Assembly: GCA_019694555.1 (NCBI GenBank)
Contig: JAIBBS010000045.1
Location: forward strand, 1 to 48,556
Origin: Nannocystaceae bacterium
Lineage (GTDB): Bacteria; Myxococcota_A; Polyangia; Nannocystales; Nannocystaceae
DNA length: 48,556 bases
Direction: 5' to 3'
Part shown: one piece after another, positions 1 to 10,718 of the stretch
Numbering within the stretch: position 1 is the first letter of the stretch
How the letters are laid out: each line of letters starts with the position of its first letter
Notes under the pieces: model-generated
Seen by the model: the letters and a program-made list of their open reading frames with translations, nothing else
Databases searched by the model: none
What the model was told of the DNA's origin: nothing
Made by a program: the position numbers and the translations under genes

Positions 1-156
1 CCGAGGTCACGCTGGCATCGGTCGAAGGTCCGCATCGACGGGTGCGCACGCGAGAGTACCGCGGGCTGCCGCCGCGTCGTCGACCACGCCCGCGATTCGT
101 TGCACGCCCGCCGCGATCGCAGCACCGCCGGCCCGATGGCCAGCGCGGCGGCCGCT

Positions 157-186
157 CGGGCACGGGCACGGGCACGGGCACGGGCA
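157..186. repeat. Hexanucleotide tandem repeat (CGGGCA)x5
   Basis: Five perfect consecutive copies of CGGGCA lie between the window edge and the end of the M16 protease gene. Bases 1-156 show no convincing gene; a partial gene cut by the window edge cannot be excluded. Confidence 0.8.
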
Positions 187-190
187 CGGA

Positions 191-219
191 GGAGCGAGAC
201 CCCTTGCGGGGTCACGCTC

Positions 220-220
<1 letters not shown>
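191..220 (-). terminator. Hairpin downstream of M16 protease gene
   Basis: GGAGCG-A-GACCCC pairs with GGGGTC-A-CGCTCC around a TTGC loop, directly at the stop codon of the minus-strand protease gene. There is no T-tract, as with most hairpins in this window, so termination activity is inferred from strength and position. Confidence 0.5.
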
Positions 221-3207
<2,987 letters not shown>

Positions 3208-3270
3208 CACTCGGGGCGTACCCCAGGGCGCCGCGGCCGGTCAACCGCTCCTGGACGTGAACGGAGGTTC

Positions 3271-3279
3271 TGCTAGGTT
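3271..3279 (+). promoter_or_regulatory. Extended -10 element of peroxiredoxin gene
   Basis: TGC-TAGGTT lies 12 nt before the ATG at 3292 and fits the TGnTANNNT pattern seen repeatedly in this window. Confidence 0.5.
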
Positions 3280-3291
3280 CTGCCCACTCTC

Positions 3292-3777
3292 ATGATCGCC
3301 GTCGGTGACCGAATCCCTTCCGTGAAGTTCAAGCGCATCCTCGCCGACGGCAGCACCGTCGAGCTCGACACCGCGACCGAGTTCGCGGGCAAGAAGGTGA
3401 TCCTGTTCGGCCTGCCGGGCCCGTTCACGCCCACCTGCCACGCGCAGCACGTGCCCTCGTACGTCGCGCGGCACGACGAGCTCGCGGCCAAGGGCGTCGC
3501 GGCGGTGGTGTGCATGGCGGTGTCGGACCACTGGGTCATGCGCGCGTGGGCGGATGCGCTGCACACCGACGGCAAGGTCGACATGCTCGCGGACGGCAAC
3601 GGCGAGCTCACCCGCGCGATGGGACTCGAGGTCGATCTCAGCGGCGCGAAGATGGGCCCGCGCTGCCGCCGTTTCAGCTCGGTGATCGAAGACGGCGTGG
3701 TGAAGTCGATCGAGGTCGAGCCCGGCAAGGGCATCGACGTGACCGGCGCGGACGCCTGCCTCACGCGGCTGGGTTGA
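3292..3777 (+). CDS. Peroxiredoxin, Prx5/AhpC-TSA-like
   Basis: A 161-residue thiol peroxidase that should reduce hydrogen peroxide and organic hydroperoxides in the cytoplasm. The active-site segment is PGPFTPTCH, with peroxidatic cysteine Cys49; Prx5 proteins usually have PGAFTPTC. The conserved arginine region GPRCRRFS follows near residue 122. Cys156 in GADACL is a candidate resolving cysteine, and Cys74 and Cys125 are also present. No signal peptide is visible and the length is normal for Prx5. It converges on the next lipoprotein gene across a shared hairpin. The physiological reductant cannot be inferred here. Confidence 0.93.
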   Translation: MIAVGDRIPSVKFKRILADGSTVELDTATEFAGKKVILFGLPGPFTPTCHAQHVPSYVARHDELAAKGVAAVVCMAVSDHWVMRAWADALHTDGKVDMLADGNGELTRAMGLEVDLSGAKMGPRCRRFSSVIEDGVVKSIEVEPGKGIDVTGADACLTRLG

Positions 3778-3791
3778 TCCGCCGAATCGCC

Positions 3792-3818
3792 GGTGGTCAG
3801 CCCTCGCGGCTGACCACC
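3792..3818. terminator. Bidirectional terminator hairpin
   Basis: Perfect 11-bp stem GGTGGTCAGCC / GGCTGACCACC with loop CTCGC. It sits between the convergent peroxiredoxin and lipoprotein genes and includes the last codons of the latter. Confidence 0.65.
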
Positions 3819-4432
3819 ATCGAGGTGCTCGAGGTGCTGTCGATGCCGAGCACGAGCGACTCGGCCGCGACGCCGTCGACCTGCAGCGGGCCGCACTCGA
3901 TGCCGACCGGCTGGCTGCGATCGGCGGTGCCGCCGGTGTAGCTGAGCAGCTTGCCTTCGGCGCCGAACTTGCGGTTGGAGCCCGGGCGCTTGGTTGCGCC
4001 GTCGAGCTTGCCGATGTGATCGCGGACCCAGTCGCACACGCCGAGCTGCGTGGTGACCAGCTCGAGCCGCGCGAGGCGATCTTCGCCGCCGGCGTCGCGC
4101 ACCAGCCACGCGGTACCGCGCGCGATCGCATCGGACTTCGCGAGGCTCAGCTGGATCGCGGGCGCGTCGTTGTATTCGACCTTGGCGTTGCCACCGAGTC
4201 GCTTGTCGATCACGGCCTCGGCCACGGGCAACGCCGCCTCGAGCTCCTTGCGCGTGGCGCTGCCGAGCACGAGGCCCTTGGCGATCGCGGGCACCAGCTC
4301 CTTGGTCAACGCGGGCTCGTACACGGTCGCGCTCGCGGCCGCGGGCGCAGCTTCGGTCTTGGTGTCCTTCTTCTCGTCGCAGGCGACGAGCACGAGCGCG
4401 ATCGCGAGCAGGACGGTGCGGCGCTGGGTCAT
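3797..4432 (-). CDS. Hypothetical lipoprotein
   Basis: A 211-residue protein starting MTQRRTVLLAIALVLVAC, a clear type II signal peptide with the lipid-modified Cys at residue 18. A charged and Ala-rich linker (DEKKDTKTEAAPAAAS) leads into a globular domain I do not recognise. Two cysteines in the mature domain (VCDW and IECG) could form a disulfide. Start choice: ATG 4432 gives a compact signal peptide; ATG 4441 (two codons of extra n-region) and an upstream in-frame start at 4483 are alternatives. It is divergent from the 648-residue lipoprotein gene at 4534. Confidence 0.8.
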   Translation of the reverse strand: MTQRRTVLLAIALVLVACDEKKDTKTEAAPAAASATVYEPALTKELVPAIAKGLVLGSATRKELEAALPVAEAVIDKRLGGNAKVEYNDAPAIQLSLAKSDAIARGTAWLVRDAGGEDRLARLELVTTQLGVCDWVRDHIGKLDGATKRPGSNRKFGAEGKLLSYTGGTADRSQPVGIECGPLQVDGVAAESLVLGIDSTSSTSMVVSREG

Positions 4433-4518
4433 GACGCGCATGGTCTCGCGGGTGATGGACCGCGCGTGTGGAGATTCGATCACGACCCCGCTCGGGCGCT
4501 GGCGCCCACGGACGCCCG

Positions 4519-4527
4519 TGCTACCGT
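4519..4527 (+). promoter_or_regulatory. Extended -10 element, predicted leaderless start
   Basis: TGC-TACCGT ends 6 nt before the GTG at 4534, which would place the transcript start on the start codon. Confidence 0.55.
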
Positions 4528-4533
4528 GCCGCC

Positions 4534-6480
4534 GTGACCCGCCTTCCCGTCACCCTCGTCGTCATCACTTCGTTGGCCCTGGGGCCCGGCTGCAAGAAGG
4601 ATGAGCCCGCTGCGCCCGCGCCCACGCCCGCAGCTCCGGCCAAGTCCGCGCCGAGCGACGCCAAGACCCCGCCGCCCACCGCACAGGCGCCGGCCAAGGG
4701 CGAGCCTTCGACCCCGAGCACGCCGGTCGCGGTCACGCAGGTCGCGGTGCCCGAGCCGTCGTACACCGCGGAGCTCGATCCGCTGCTCGAGCTGGTGCCC
4801 ACCGACGCGAAGAGCTTCGTGGTCGTGCGCGACCCCGGCGAGATCGTCGATGGCTTCGGGTGGCTCATCGCGGAGCAGAAGTCGCTGTGGACGCGCGTGC
4901 TCGATGCGACCCGCGATCCCGCCAAGCCCGATGCGGACGCCGGCATTCGTCGCGTGCTCACCGAGTACGAGTTGGTGCAGTCGGCGCTCGCGGCGGGCGG
5001 CGTGCACCTCGATCGCGGAATGATCGTGATCGAGGACGCGCAGGATCGCGACGTCACCGTCGTCGCCGCGGACGACGCGGAGGCGGTGCCCAAGCTGCTG
5101 CGCACGCTGTCGCTGCACCCCGACGAGGTCAAGACCACCTGCAAGACGCTCGAGGTCGCGGGCATGGTCGCGTGCTCGGACGATGCGGCCGCCGTGACCG
5201 CGTTCGCGCCCGGCAAGGACGCCAAGGGCATGCGCAGCAAGCTCGAGGCCGAGCTCGACGCGGAGGACGTCGCGCACGGCAACGTCGTCGCGCACGTGCC
5301 GGCCAAGGACGGCACGATGGCGTTCGCGGTGATGACCGCGCCGGGTGTGGTGCAGGTCGACTTCAAGCCCCCGGGCATGGCCGAGTTCGCGGCCATCGAT
5401 GCCGCCGGCCCGGCGCAGATGTTGTCGCTGGTGCCGGCGGGTTCGAGCTTCAGCTGGTTCCGCTTCGATGGCGGTGCGGTCGTGAGCAGGGCCAGCGGCG
5501 CGCCCGGCATGGCGATGAACATGCTCAAGGCGCTCTCGGGCGAGGTGCTGATGGCGTCGCCGGGCAGCAAGGCCGGCTTCGCCACGATCGTGGGCATCAC
5601 CGACAAGACCCCGATCGCGGGGCTCATCCCCATGGCCGGCCTCGCTGCCGATCAGATCCCGCCGCTGCCCGACGGCACCAAGGTCAAGCTCGTGGTCGAG
5701 GACGTCGACGACGGTGCCGGCGGCAAGGTGCAGGCGCTGCGCGCCACCGCGGAGGGCTCGGCGTCGCTGTCGAAGCTGCGCGAGCAGGTCGGCTTCGAGC
5801 CCGAGCTGACCGCGTTCGTGACGTCGCAGTTCGCCGCCATCGCGGTCGGCACCGGGCCGAGCATCATCGGCGAGCTGGCCAAGTCCGAGCTCGCGGGCCC
5901 GTCGCCGGCGCTGCTGGCCGAGCTGCCGCCGGGCCTGGCCAAGGCGCTCACCGATCAGACCACGTCGCTGGTGGTGCACGCGGAGTTCGACGGCATGTTC
6001 GGCCCGACGGTGCGCGAGCAGCTCGCCGCGGCGATGGCCACCGTGCCGATGCCGCCCGACAGCAAGATCGCGCCCGCGGACGCACTCGACATCGCGTTGC
6101 TCGCGGGCTCGCCGTTGTCGTCGCTGTCGGTGTGGAACACCAGCAGCGGCAGCGATGTGGTCTTCCACGTCGCCGTGCGTGCGTTCGGCGATCCTGCCAG
6201 CGAAGAGGGGCGCGCGGCCCAGGCCGCACGGCTCGACGTGGTCGCGGGACGCAAGGACGCTGCGACCGCCTACGGCAGCCTGGTCAGCACGTATCCCAGC
6301 TCGAGCCGCATCGAGGCCTACCGCGCACGCGCGGGTCAGGCCGGCGCGGGCGGTGCGATGACCGGCGGCGCGCTCGCGGGCGTGATGGCTGCGATCGCGA
6401 TCCCGGCGTTCGCGACGTACATGGCGCGCGCGAAGAAGGTCGAGGCTCCGGCAATCCCGACCCAGGCGCCGCCGCGCTGA
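4534..6480 (+). CDS. Large lipoprotein with pilin-like C-terminal helix
   Basis: A 648-residue protein. The chosen GTG start gives VTRLPVTLVVITSLALGPGC, a lipoprotein signal, followed by a Pro/Ala/Lys linker to about residue 75. The large middle region is unrecognised and Asp/Ala-rich, without obvious catalytic motifs. The C-terminus is odd: GVMAAIAIPAFATYMARAKK closely resembles the N-terminal transmembrane helix of type IV pilins and pseudopilins (the AAIAIPAF signature), but sits at the far end of the protein. A longer reading frame opens at 4468, but its N-terminus destroys the lipoprotein signal. The gene converges on ftsW with 3 nt between stops. Confidence 0.85.
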   Translation: MTRLPVTLVVITSLALGPGCKKDEPAAPAPTPAAPAKSAPSDAKTPPPTAQAPAKGEPSTPSTPVAVTQVAVPEPSYTAELDPLLELVPTDAKSFVVVRDPGEIVDGFGWLIAEQKSLWTRVLDATRDPAKPDADAGIRRVLTEYELVQSALAAGGVHLDRGMIVIEDAQDRDVTVVAADDAEAVPKLLRTLSLHPDEVKTTCKTLEVAGMVACSDDAAAVTAFAPGKDAKGMRSKLEAELDAEDVAHGNVVAHVPAKDGTMAFAVMTAPGVVQVDFKPPGMAEFAAIDAAGPAQMLSLVPAGSSFSWFRFDGGAVVSRASGAPGMAMNMLKALSGEVLMASPGSKAGFATIVGITDKTPIAGLIPMAGLAADQIPPLPDGTKVKLVVEDVDDGAGGKVQALRATAEGSASLSKLREQVGFEPELTAFVTSQFAAIAVGTGPSIIGELAKSELAGPSPALLAELPPGLAKALTDQTTSLVVHAEFDGMFGPTVREQLAAAMATVPMPPDSKIAPADALDIALLAGSPLSSLSVWNTSSGSDVVFHVAVRAFGDPASEEGRAAQAARLDVVAGRKDAATAYGSLVSTYPSSSRIEAYRARAGQAGAGGAMTGGALAGVMAAIAIPAFATYMARAKKVEAPAIPTQAPPR

Positions 6481-6483
6481 GGC

Positions 6484-7734
6484 TCAGGCCGGCTCGCCGA
6501 TGGGCTGGGCGCGGCGCACGTTCTTCTTGCCCGCGTCGGGCTCGGCGGCGCGCTTGCTCGCGCCGCGTCGCGGCTTGACGCGGTTGCGGCTGCGTTGGTC
6601 GCTCCACCGCCACGGATCCGGGCTGCGCGAGATCGCCAGCAGGATGCCGACCGCGACCATGCCGGCCAGCATCGACGAGCCACCATAGCTGAGAAACGGC
6701 AGCGTGATGCCCTTGGCCGGGATGACCTCGAGCACGACCGCCATGTTCACCAGCGCCTGCAGTCCGAACAGCGACGACAGCCCCACCGCGAGGTAGGTGC
6801 CGAAGCGATCCTCGGCGATGCGCGCGATGGCGATGCCGCGCCAGACCACCAGCGCGATGAGGATCATGACCGCCGCGATGCCGAGGAAGCCCAGCTCCTC
6901 ACCCACGGTCGCGAGCACGAAGTCGGTGTGGTTCTCGGGTAGAAAGCCGAGCTTCTGCTTGCCGTTGCCCAGGCCCAGACCCCAGGTGCCACCGGAGCCG
7001 ATTGCGATGAGGCCCTGCTGCACCTGGTAGCTGTCGCCGGAGAGGAACTCCTCGAGGCGACCGCGGCGATAGTCGACGCCGAGGATCTGATACCAGATGA
7101 CCGGTGCCGCGAGCATGACCGCCGCGACGACGTAGCTCGCGCGCGTGCCGGCGACGAACAGCATCACCAGCGTCAGTGCGCCCAGCAACAGCGTGGTGCC
7201 GAGGTCCTTCTCGAGCAGCACCAGCACCATCGTGACGCCGGCGACGAAGGTGACCGGCAGGAAGCCGGTGCGGAAGCTGCGAACGCGCTCGCCCTGGCGC
7301 GCGAGCATGGCGGCGAGGAAGACCGCGAGCGTGACCTTGGCGAGCTCGGATGGCTGCAGGCCCAGCGAGCCGTAGCGGATCCATCGACGTGCGCCGTTGA
7401 TCTCCTGACCGACGAACAGCACCGTCACCAGCATCGCCATCGCCGCGAACATCAGGTGCGGTGCGAAGCGCCGCAGCAGGCGATAGTCGATGCGGCTGGT
7501 CACGAGCATGAGCACGAAGCCCAGCCCGAGGAAGCCGGCCTGACGCCACAGGAAGTACTGCCAGTCGCGATGTTGGTGGTGGCCCAACCACGCGCTCGCG
7601 CTGTACACGGTCACCAGGCCCAGCGCCGACAGGGCGAACACCGCCGCGAACAACCACGGGTCCATCGGCCGCCGCAGCGGAGCCTGCGGCGTCGCGTCCT
7701 CGTCGGGCGCGGCATGGCCGCGCAGCCCGTCCAC
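6484..7734 (-). CDS. ftsW: FtsW, lipid II polymerase of the divisome
   Basis: SEDS-family membrane glycosyltransferase that polymerises lipid II at the septum together with FtsI. About ten hydrophobic segments are visible. The conserved segment KGITLPFLSYGGSS is of FtsW rather than RodA type. The tail after the last helix is basic (SRNRVKPRRGASKRA) and cytoplasmic. Start uncertain: GTG 7734 gives 416 residues including a short cytoplasmic N-terminus; ATG 7665 (MDPWLFAAVFAL) would begin just before helix 1. In classical dcw order ftsW follows murD; here a beta-barrel-like gene, a TerB-like gene and an EGF lipoprotein gene intervene. Confidence 0.95.
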   Translation of the reverse strand: MDGLRGHAAPDEDATPQAPLRRPMDPWLFAAVFALSALGLVTVYSASAWLGHHQHRDWQYFLWRQAGFLGLGFVLMLVTSRIDYRLLRRFAPHLMFAAMAMLVTVLFVGQEINGARRWIRYGSLGLQPSELAKVTLAVFLAAMLARQGERVRSFRTGFLPVTFVAGVTMVLVLLEKDLGTTLLLGALTLVMLFVAGTRASYVVAAVMLAAPVIWYQILGVDYRRGRLEEFLSGDSYQVQQGLIAIGSGGTWGLGLGNGKQKLGFLPENHTDFVLATVGEELGFLGIAAVMILIALVVWRGIAIARIAEDRFGTYLAVGLSSLFGLQALVNMAVVLEVIPAKGITLPFLSYGGSSMLAGMVAVGILLAISRSPDPWRWSDQRSRNRVKPRRGASKRAAEPDAGKKNVRRAQPIGEPA

Positions 7735-7830
7735 ACAGGAAGCCTGCACGGCCGGCAGGACAGCACGGGCGCCCGCGCCGGGCCAGAAATCGGCAGCGGC
7801 GAGGGGCCGCAGCGCGGGGGCGACGCAGGG

Positions 7831-7847
7831 CGAGCGGGCGCCGCTCG
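7831..7847 (-). terminator. Hairpin downstream of beta-barrel-like gene
   Basis: Perfect 7-bp stem CGAGCGG / CCGCTCG with a GCG loop, 2 nt past the stop codon of the minus-strand gene. Confidence 0.45.
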
Positions 7848-7849
7848 AG

Positions 7850-8935
7850 TCAGCGTGCCGCCGCGGGACTGCGGGGTGGGGCGACGGTGGGCGGCGGCGG
7901 CAGCACGAGTCGCACGAACAACGAGAACGACCACTGCAACGGGAGGTCGGCGCGATCCGCCGGCGAGGACAGGCCGTTTGCGACGCGGAGGTCCTCGACC
8001 GCACGACACACCGGCATCTGGACGTCGCCCGAGATGCACACGCGCCCGGCGAACGGAATCGTGACCTCGAAGCGCGGACCGAGCGAGACGACCGGGCGCA
8101 GGTGGACGTCGAGGCCCGCGACGACCCGGAGACCGCCGCGTGATGCGTTCATCTCCGCCGCCGCTTCGGCATCGCCGCCGGTGTAGTGGACCTGTTGCAC
8201 GTAGCGCGTGTACCCGAGCCGTGCGCCCACGTACGGGTCGAACCGGCCGCGACGGATCGGATAGACCTGCCCGCCGACGCCGATGTCGAGCCAGTGCATG
8301 TTCGTCCTCGCAGGATCCCAGCCCGCGGATGCCCAGGGTTCGCCGACGTCTCCTCCGCTGCCACCGCCGCTGACCGCGAAGACCGGCGCGAGCACGCCGA
8401 AGCGATAGCCGAACTCCATCCCGCCGCCGCCGCCGAGCTTCGCGTCTTCGCACCACGCGCGCGCACACTTCGCGAGGCCGAACGAGAACCCGAGCAGAAC
8501 ACCGCGTCGCTGCCAGTCGTGGAAACGATACGGCGGCAGCGGTGGATCGCTCGGTTTGGAATCGGTCGGATTCGTCTGGCGCTCCTCGTTCTCGCTCGCG
8601 TCGGCCTCGCTCGGAACGCGTTCGGGCGTCGGTTCCGACGGGCGCGGCGTCGCGGGCGGGGGCTCCCAGTGGCAGATCTCGAGGTTCGCCTCCCAGCAGC
8701 GCCAATCGACTGGATCGCACGGGCACGCGCGTGCCGGCGGGGTCGTCGTGCGAGTGTCCCTCGCCGGCGCCGCATCGGACGAATCGGCGGCGAAGGGGTC
8801 GGCGGTCGAGGGCTTCTCACCGATGGCCGGTGGCGCCTGCACGGGCTCGATCGATGCTGGCGGTGGATCCGGAAGCTGGGGCGGACCGGCAGCGAAGCGC
8901 AGCACAGCGACTCCGAGCAATCCTGCGGGGAGCAT
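7850..8935 (-). CDS. Hypothetical outer-membrane beta-barrel-like protein
   Basis: A 361-residue protein with a short hydrophobic N-terminus. A long Pro/Ser/Glu-rich region with a small Cys cluster (ACPCDPVDWRCW) follows to about residue 135. The C-terminal 200 residues alternate polar and hydrophobic positions with Gly and aromatic residues (GVLLGFSFGLAKC, GGMEFGYRFGVLAPVF, FDPYVGARLGYTRYV), typical of small outer-membrane barrels. No specific family is recognised. Third codon positions are visibly less GC-rich than in the neighbours (many GGA, GCA, GCT, TCG/TTC mixtures), suggesting later acquisition or low expression. It interrupts the murD-ftsW adjacency. Confidence 0.75.
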   Translation of the reverse strand: MLPAGLLGVAVLRFAAGPPQLPDPPPASIEPVQAPPAIGEKPSTADPFAADSSDAAPARDTRTTTPPARACPCDPVDWRCWEANLEICHWEPPPATPRPSEPTPERVPSEADASENEERQTNPTDSKPSDPPLPPYRFHDWQRRGVLLGFSFGLAKCARAWCEDAKLGGGGGMEFGYRFGVLAPVFAVSGGGSGGDVGEPWASAGWDPARTNMHWLDIGVGGQVYPIRRGRFDPYVGARLGYTRYVQQVHYTGGDAEAAAEMNASRGGLRVVAGLDVHLRPVVSLGPRFEVTIPFAGRVCISGDVQMPVCRAVEDLRVANGLSSPADRADLPLQWSFSLFVRLVLPPPPTVAPPRSPAAAR

Positions 8936-8943
8936 CGCATGGG

Positions 8944-8952
8944 ACGGTATCA
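8944..8952 (-). promoter_or_regulatory. Extended -10 element, predicted leaderless start
   Basis: TGA-TACCGT (minus strand) ends 8 nt before the ATG at 8935. Confidence 0.5.
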
Positions 8953-9020
8953 GGAAAACGCGAACACGCGCACCGCACCATCCTGATCGAAACAGATCAC
9001 TGCGGCAGCGCTGGCCGCAA

Positions 9021-9048
9021 AGCAGTCGTCCGGTGTCGAACGACTGCT
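9021..9048 (-). terminator. Hairpin downstream of TerB-like gene
   Basis: Perfect 9-bp stem AGCAGTCGT / ACGACTGCT with a 10-nt loop, just downstream of the minus-strand gene ending at 9072. Confidence 0.55.
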
Positions 9049-9071
9049 GGCCGATCGGCCACCGTCGCGGC

Positions 9072-9653
9072 TCAGCCCAGCTCGGCCGCGATCGCGTCGC
9101 TCGAGTTGGGCCCGAGCAGCTCCGCGATCTCGTGGATGAGCCGGCGCTCCTCGTCGCTGACGCGCATGCCCAGACCCAGCAGCGAGCCCGCAGCCGTGGC
9201 GACGCCGACGCACTGATCGACGATCTCGTGGGCCTTGCCGCCGCGCGCGACCAGGCGGCGCAGCAGCGAGAGGCTCTCGTGCATGAACGCGTCCGAGGGG
9301 CGCTCGTCGAGCAGCGCCGCGATGGTCTTCACCGCGGCGTGATCGGCCGCGAGGCCGCGGGCCTCGAGCACGCGCAGGATCGTGGCGCGCTCGCGGCGAT
9401 GGACCTTGCCGTCGGCCCAGGCGACGTGGACCAGCGGCAGCACCTCGAGCGCGGGCGCGGTCTCGCCGTCGAAGCCCAGCGCGTGGATCTCGGCCGCGAG
9501 GCCGACGTCGTCGGTCGCGAGCGCAGCGGCGACCTTGGCCGCATCCTCGAGCTTGCGCGCGTTGTCCTCGAGCGACTCGCGCAGTTTGCGGCGGGCCTCC
9601 ACGTCCACGGCGTGGAAGTACTTCTCTTCTTCGTCGCTGGGATCGATGGGCAT
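9072..9653 (-). CDS. TerB-like helical protein
   Basis: A 193-residue soluble alpha-helical protein. The segment LVHVAWADGKVHRRERATIL near residues 73-92 is the typical TerB (tellurite-resistance/DjlA N-terminal) signature AWADGxxxxxE. A second acidic helix (GMRVSDEERRLIHEIAELL) near the C-terminus may be a second half-repeat. TerB-like domains bind metal or act as adaptors near membranes; a link to tellurite is not implied. The start MPIDPSDEEE at 9653 is preceded by a TAGCAT element 8 nt upstream. It is divergent from the EGF lipoprotein gene. Confidence 0.8.
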   Translation of the reverse strand: MPIDPSDEEEKYFHAVDVEARRKLRESLEDNARKLEDAAKVAAALATDDVGLAAEIHALGFDGETAPALEVLPLVHVAWADGKVHRRERATILRVLEARGLAADHAAVKTIAALLDERPSDAFMHESLSLLRRLVARGGKAHEIVDQCVGVATAAGSLLGLGMRVSDEERRLIHEIAELLGPNSSDAIAAELG

Positions 9654-9661
9654 CGCCGCGG

Positions 9662-9667
9662 ATGCTA
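9662..9667 (-). promoter_or_regulatory. -10 element of TerB-like gene
   Basis: TAGCAT on the minus strand ends 8 nt before the ATG at 9653. Confidence 0.4.
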
Positions 9668-9749
9668 CTGCATCCCACGGGGGTTTCGCACGCGCGCGCG
9701 GGCCCGGCGGACGCGATACACTGGCTGCGGGGAGGGGCAGCGGGCGCGC

Positions 9750-10685
9750 ATGCGCAGGCTCGGGCGCGACATCGCATCGATGCACCGGCGGGGACGCGCG
9801 CGGCCCCTGTGCGCGATCGCCTGGGGCGTGGTCGCGCTGGGCTCGGCGCCGGCCTGCCGCTTCGACAGCGGCGGTGTCGAGGGCACCGCGAGCGCCGTCG
9901 GCGAGGCGTCGAGCACCGCGTCGGGCGGCTCGGGCGGCAGCGCGGACGCGTCCATGGGCGAGGTCGGCACCGTGGGCTCGGGGGGCTCGGGCGATGCGGG
10001 TGGCTCGAGCTCGGGCTCGAGCAGCGGCGCAGCCGACAGCACCGCCGCCATCGATCCCTGTGCCGACGGGGGTGGCTGCGACGCCGACGCGAGCTGCATG
10101 CCCGACCCCAGCGGTGAGGTCGCGGTGTGCCGCTGCAACGACGGCTTCGTCGGTGACGGGCTCGACTGCGAGATCGAGCCCCACTTCCCGAGCCTGCGCG
10201 CCGAAGCGCCCTGCGGCGCGACGGTGTTCTGGTCGATGTCGTACTGCGAGGCCGACGACGTCGCGGTGCAGGACGCGTTCGTCGGCGAGCCCGGCGTGCA
10301 GTACCGCGTGAGCGTGCGCGTCCGCGGTGTGCTCGAGGAGAAGAGCTACGACTGCGCCATGCCCGAGGGCCACTGGTGCGAGGGCGGGGTCCCGTCCGAT
10401 GGCAGCGACGCGTGGAACGACACCGAGCTCGCCGTCGCCACCCCCGCGACCATCGTCAAGCTCAACGCCGGCAGCAGCGGTGGCGATCACGGCATCGCGA
10501 TCGACGAGATGCACGACGTCGTCATCGAGGGCGGATCGCTGTTGTCGGTCTCGATCCTCACGCTCGACGACGCGCAGGCGCGCAACAACGACGATGTCGT
10601 GATCCCGGACTTGCCTCCGGCCCCCGACGCGTACGACGGTCAGTTCGTGCAGCTCGACGCGGTCGCGATCGAGCGGCTAAACTGA
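9750..10685 (+). CDS. Lipoprotein with EGF-like domain
   Basis: A 311-residue protein. A basic n-region and hydrophobic stretch end in GSAPAC (lipobox). A long Ser/Gly/Ala stalk follows to about residue 100, then an EGF-like module with the expected six-cysteine pattern (DPCADGGGCDADASC, then VCRCNDGFVGDGLDC). The C-terminal domain of about 170 residues has four to five further cysteines (EAPCGATVFW, SYCEADD, YDCAMPEGHWC) and is probably beta-rich; I do not recognise it. Probably surface-exposed. ATG 9750 follows GGAGG at 9731-9735; ATG 9780 is an alternative. TACACT at 9717-9722 is a possible -10. Confidence 0.82.
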   Translation: MRRLGRDIASMHRRGRARPLCAIAWGVVALGSAPACRFDSGGVEGTASAVGEASSTASGGSGGSADASMGEVGTVGSGGSGDAGGSSSGSSSGAADSTAAIDPCADGGGCDADASCMPDPSGEVAVCRCNDGFVGDGLDCEIEPHFPSLRAEAPCGATVFWSMSYCEADDVAVQDAFVGEPGVQYRVSVRVRGVLEEKSYDCAMPEGHWCEGGVPSDGSDAWNDTELAVATPATIVKLNAGSSGGDHGIAIDEMHDVVIEGGSLLSVSILTLDDAQARNNDDVVIPDLPPAPDAYDGQFVQLDAVAIERLN

Positions 10686-10718
10686 GCGGTTTGCGGCTGC
10701 GTCCTCGCGACGCACCGA

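Noticed and set aside
4480..6168. 562-codon minus-strand frame opposite the large lipoprotein
   Set aside because: Repetitive Arg/His/Gly composition and no motif; the plus frame has a lipoprotein signal and normal codon bias.
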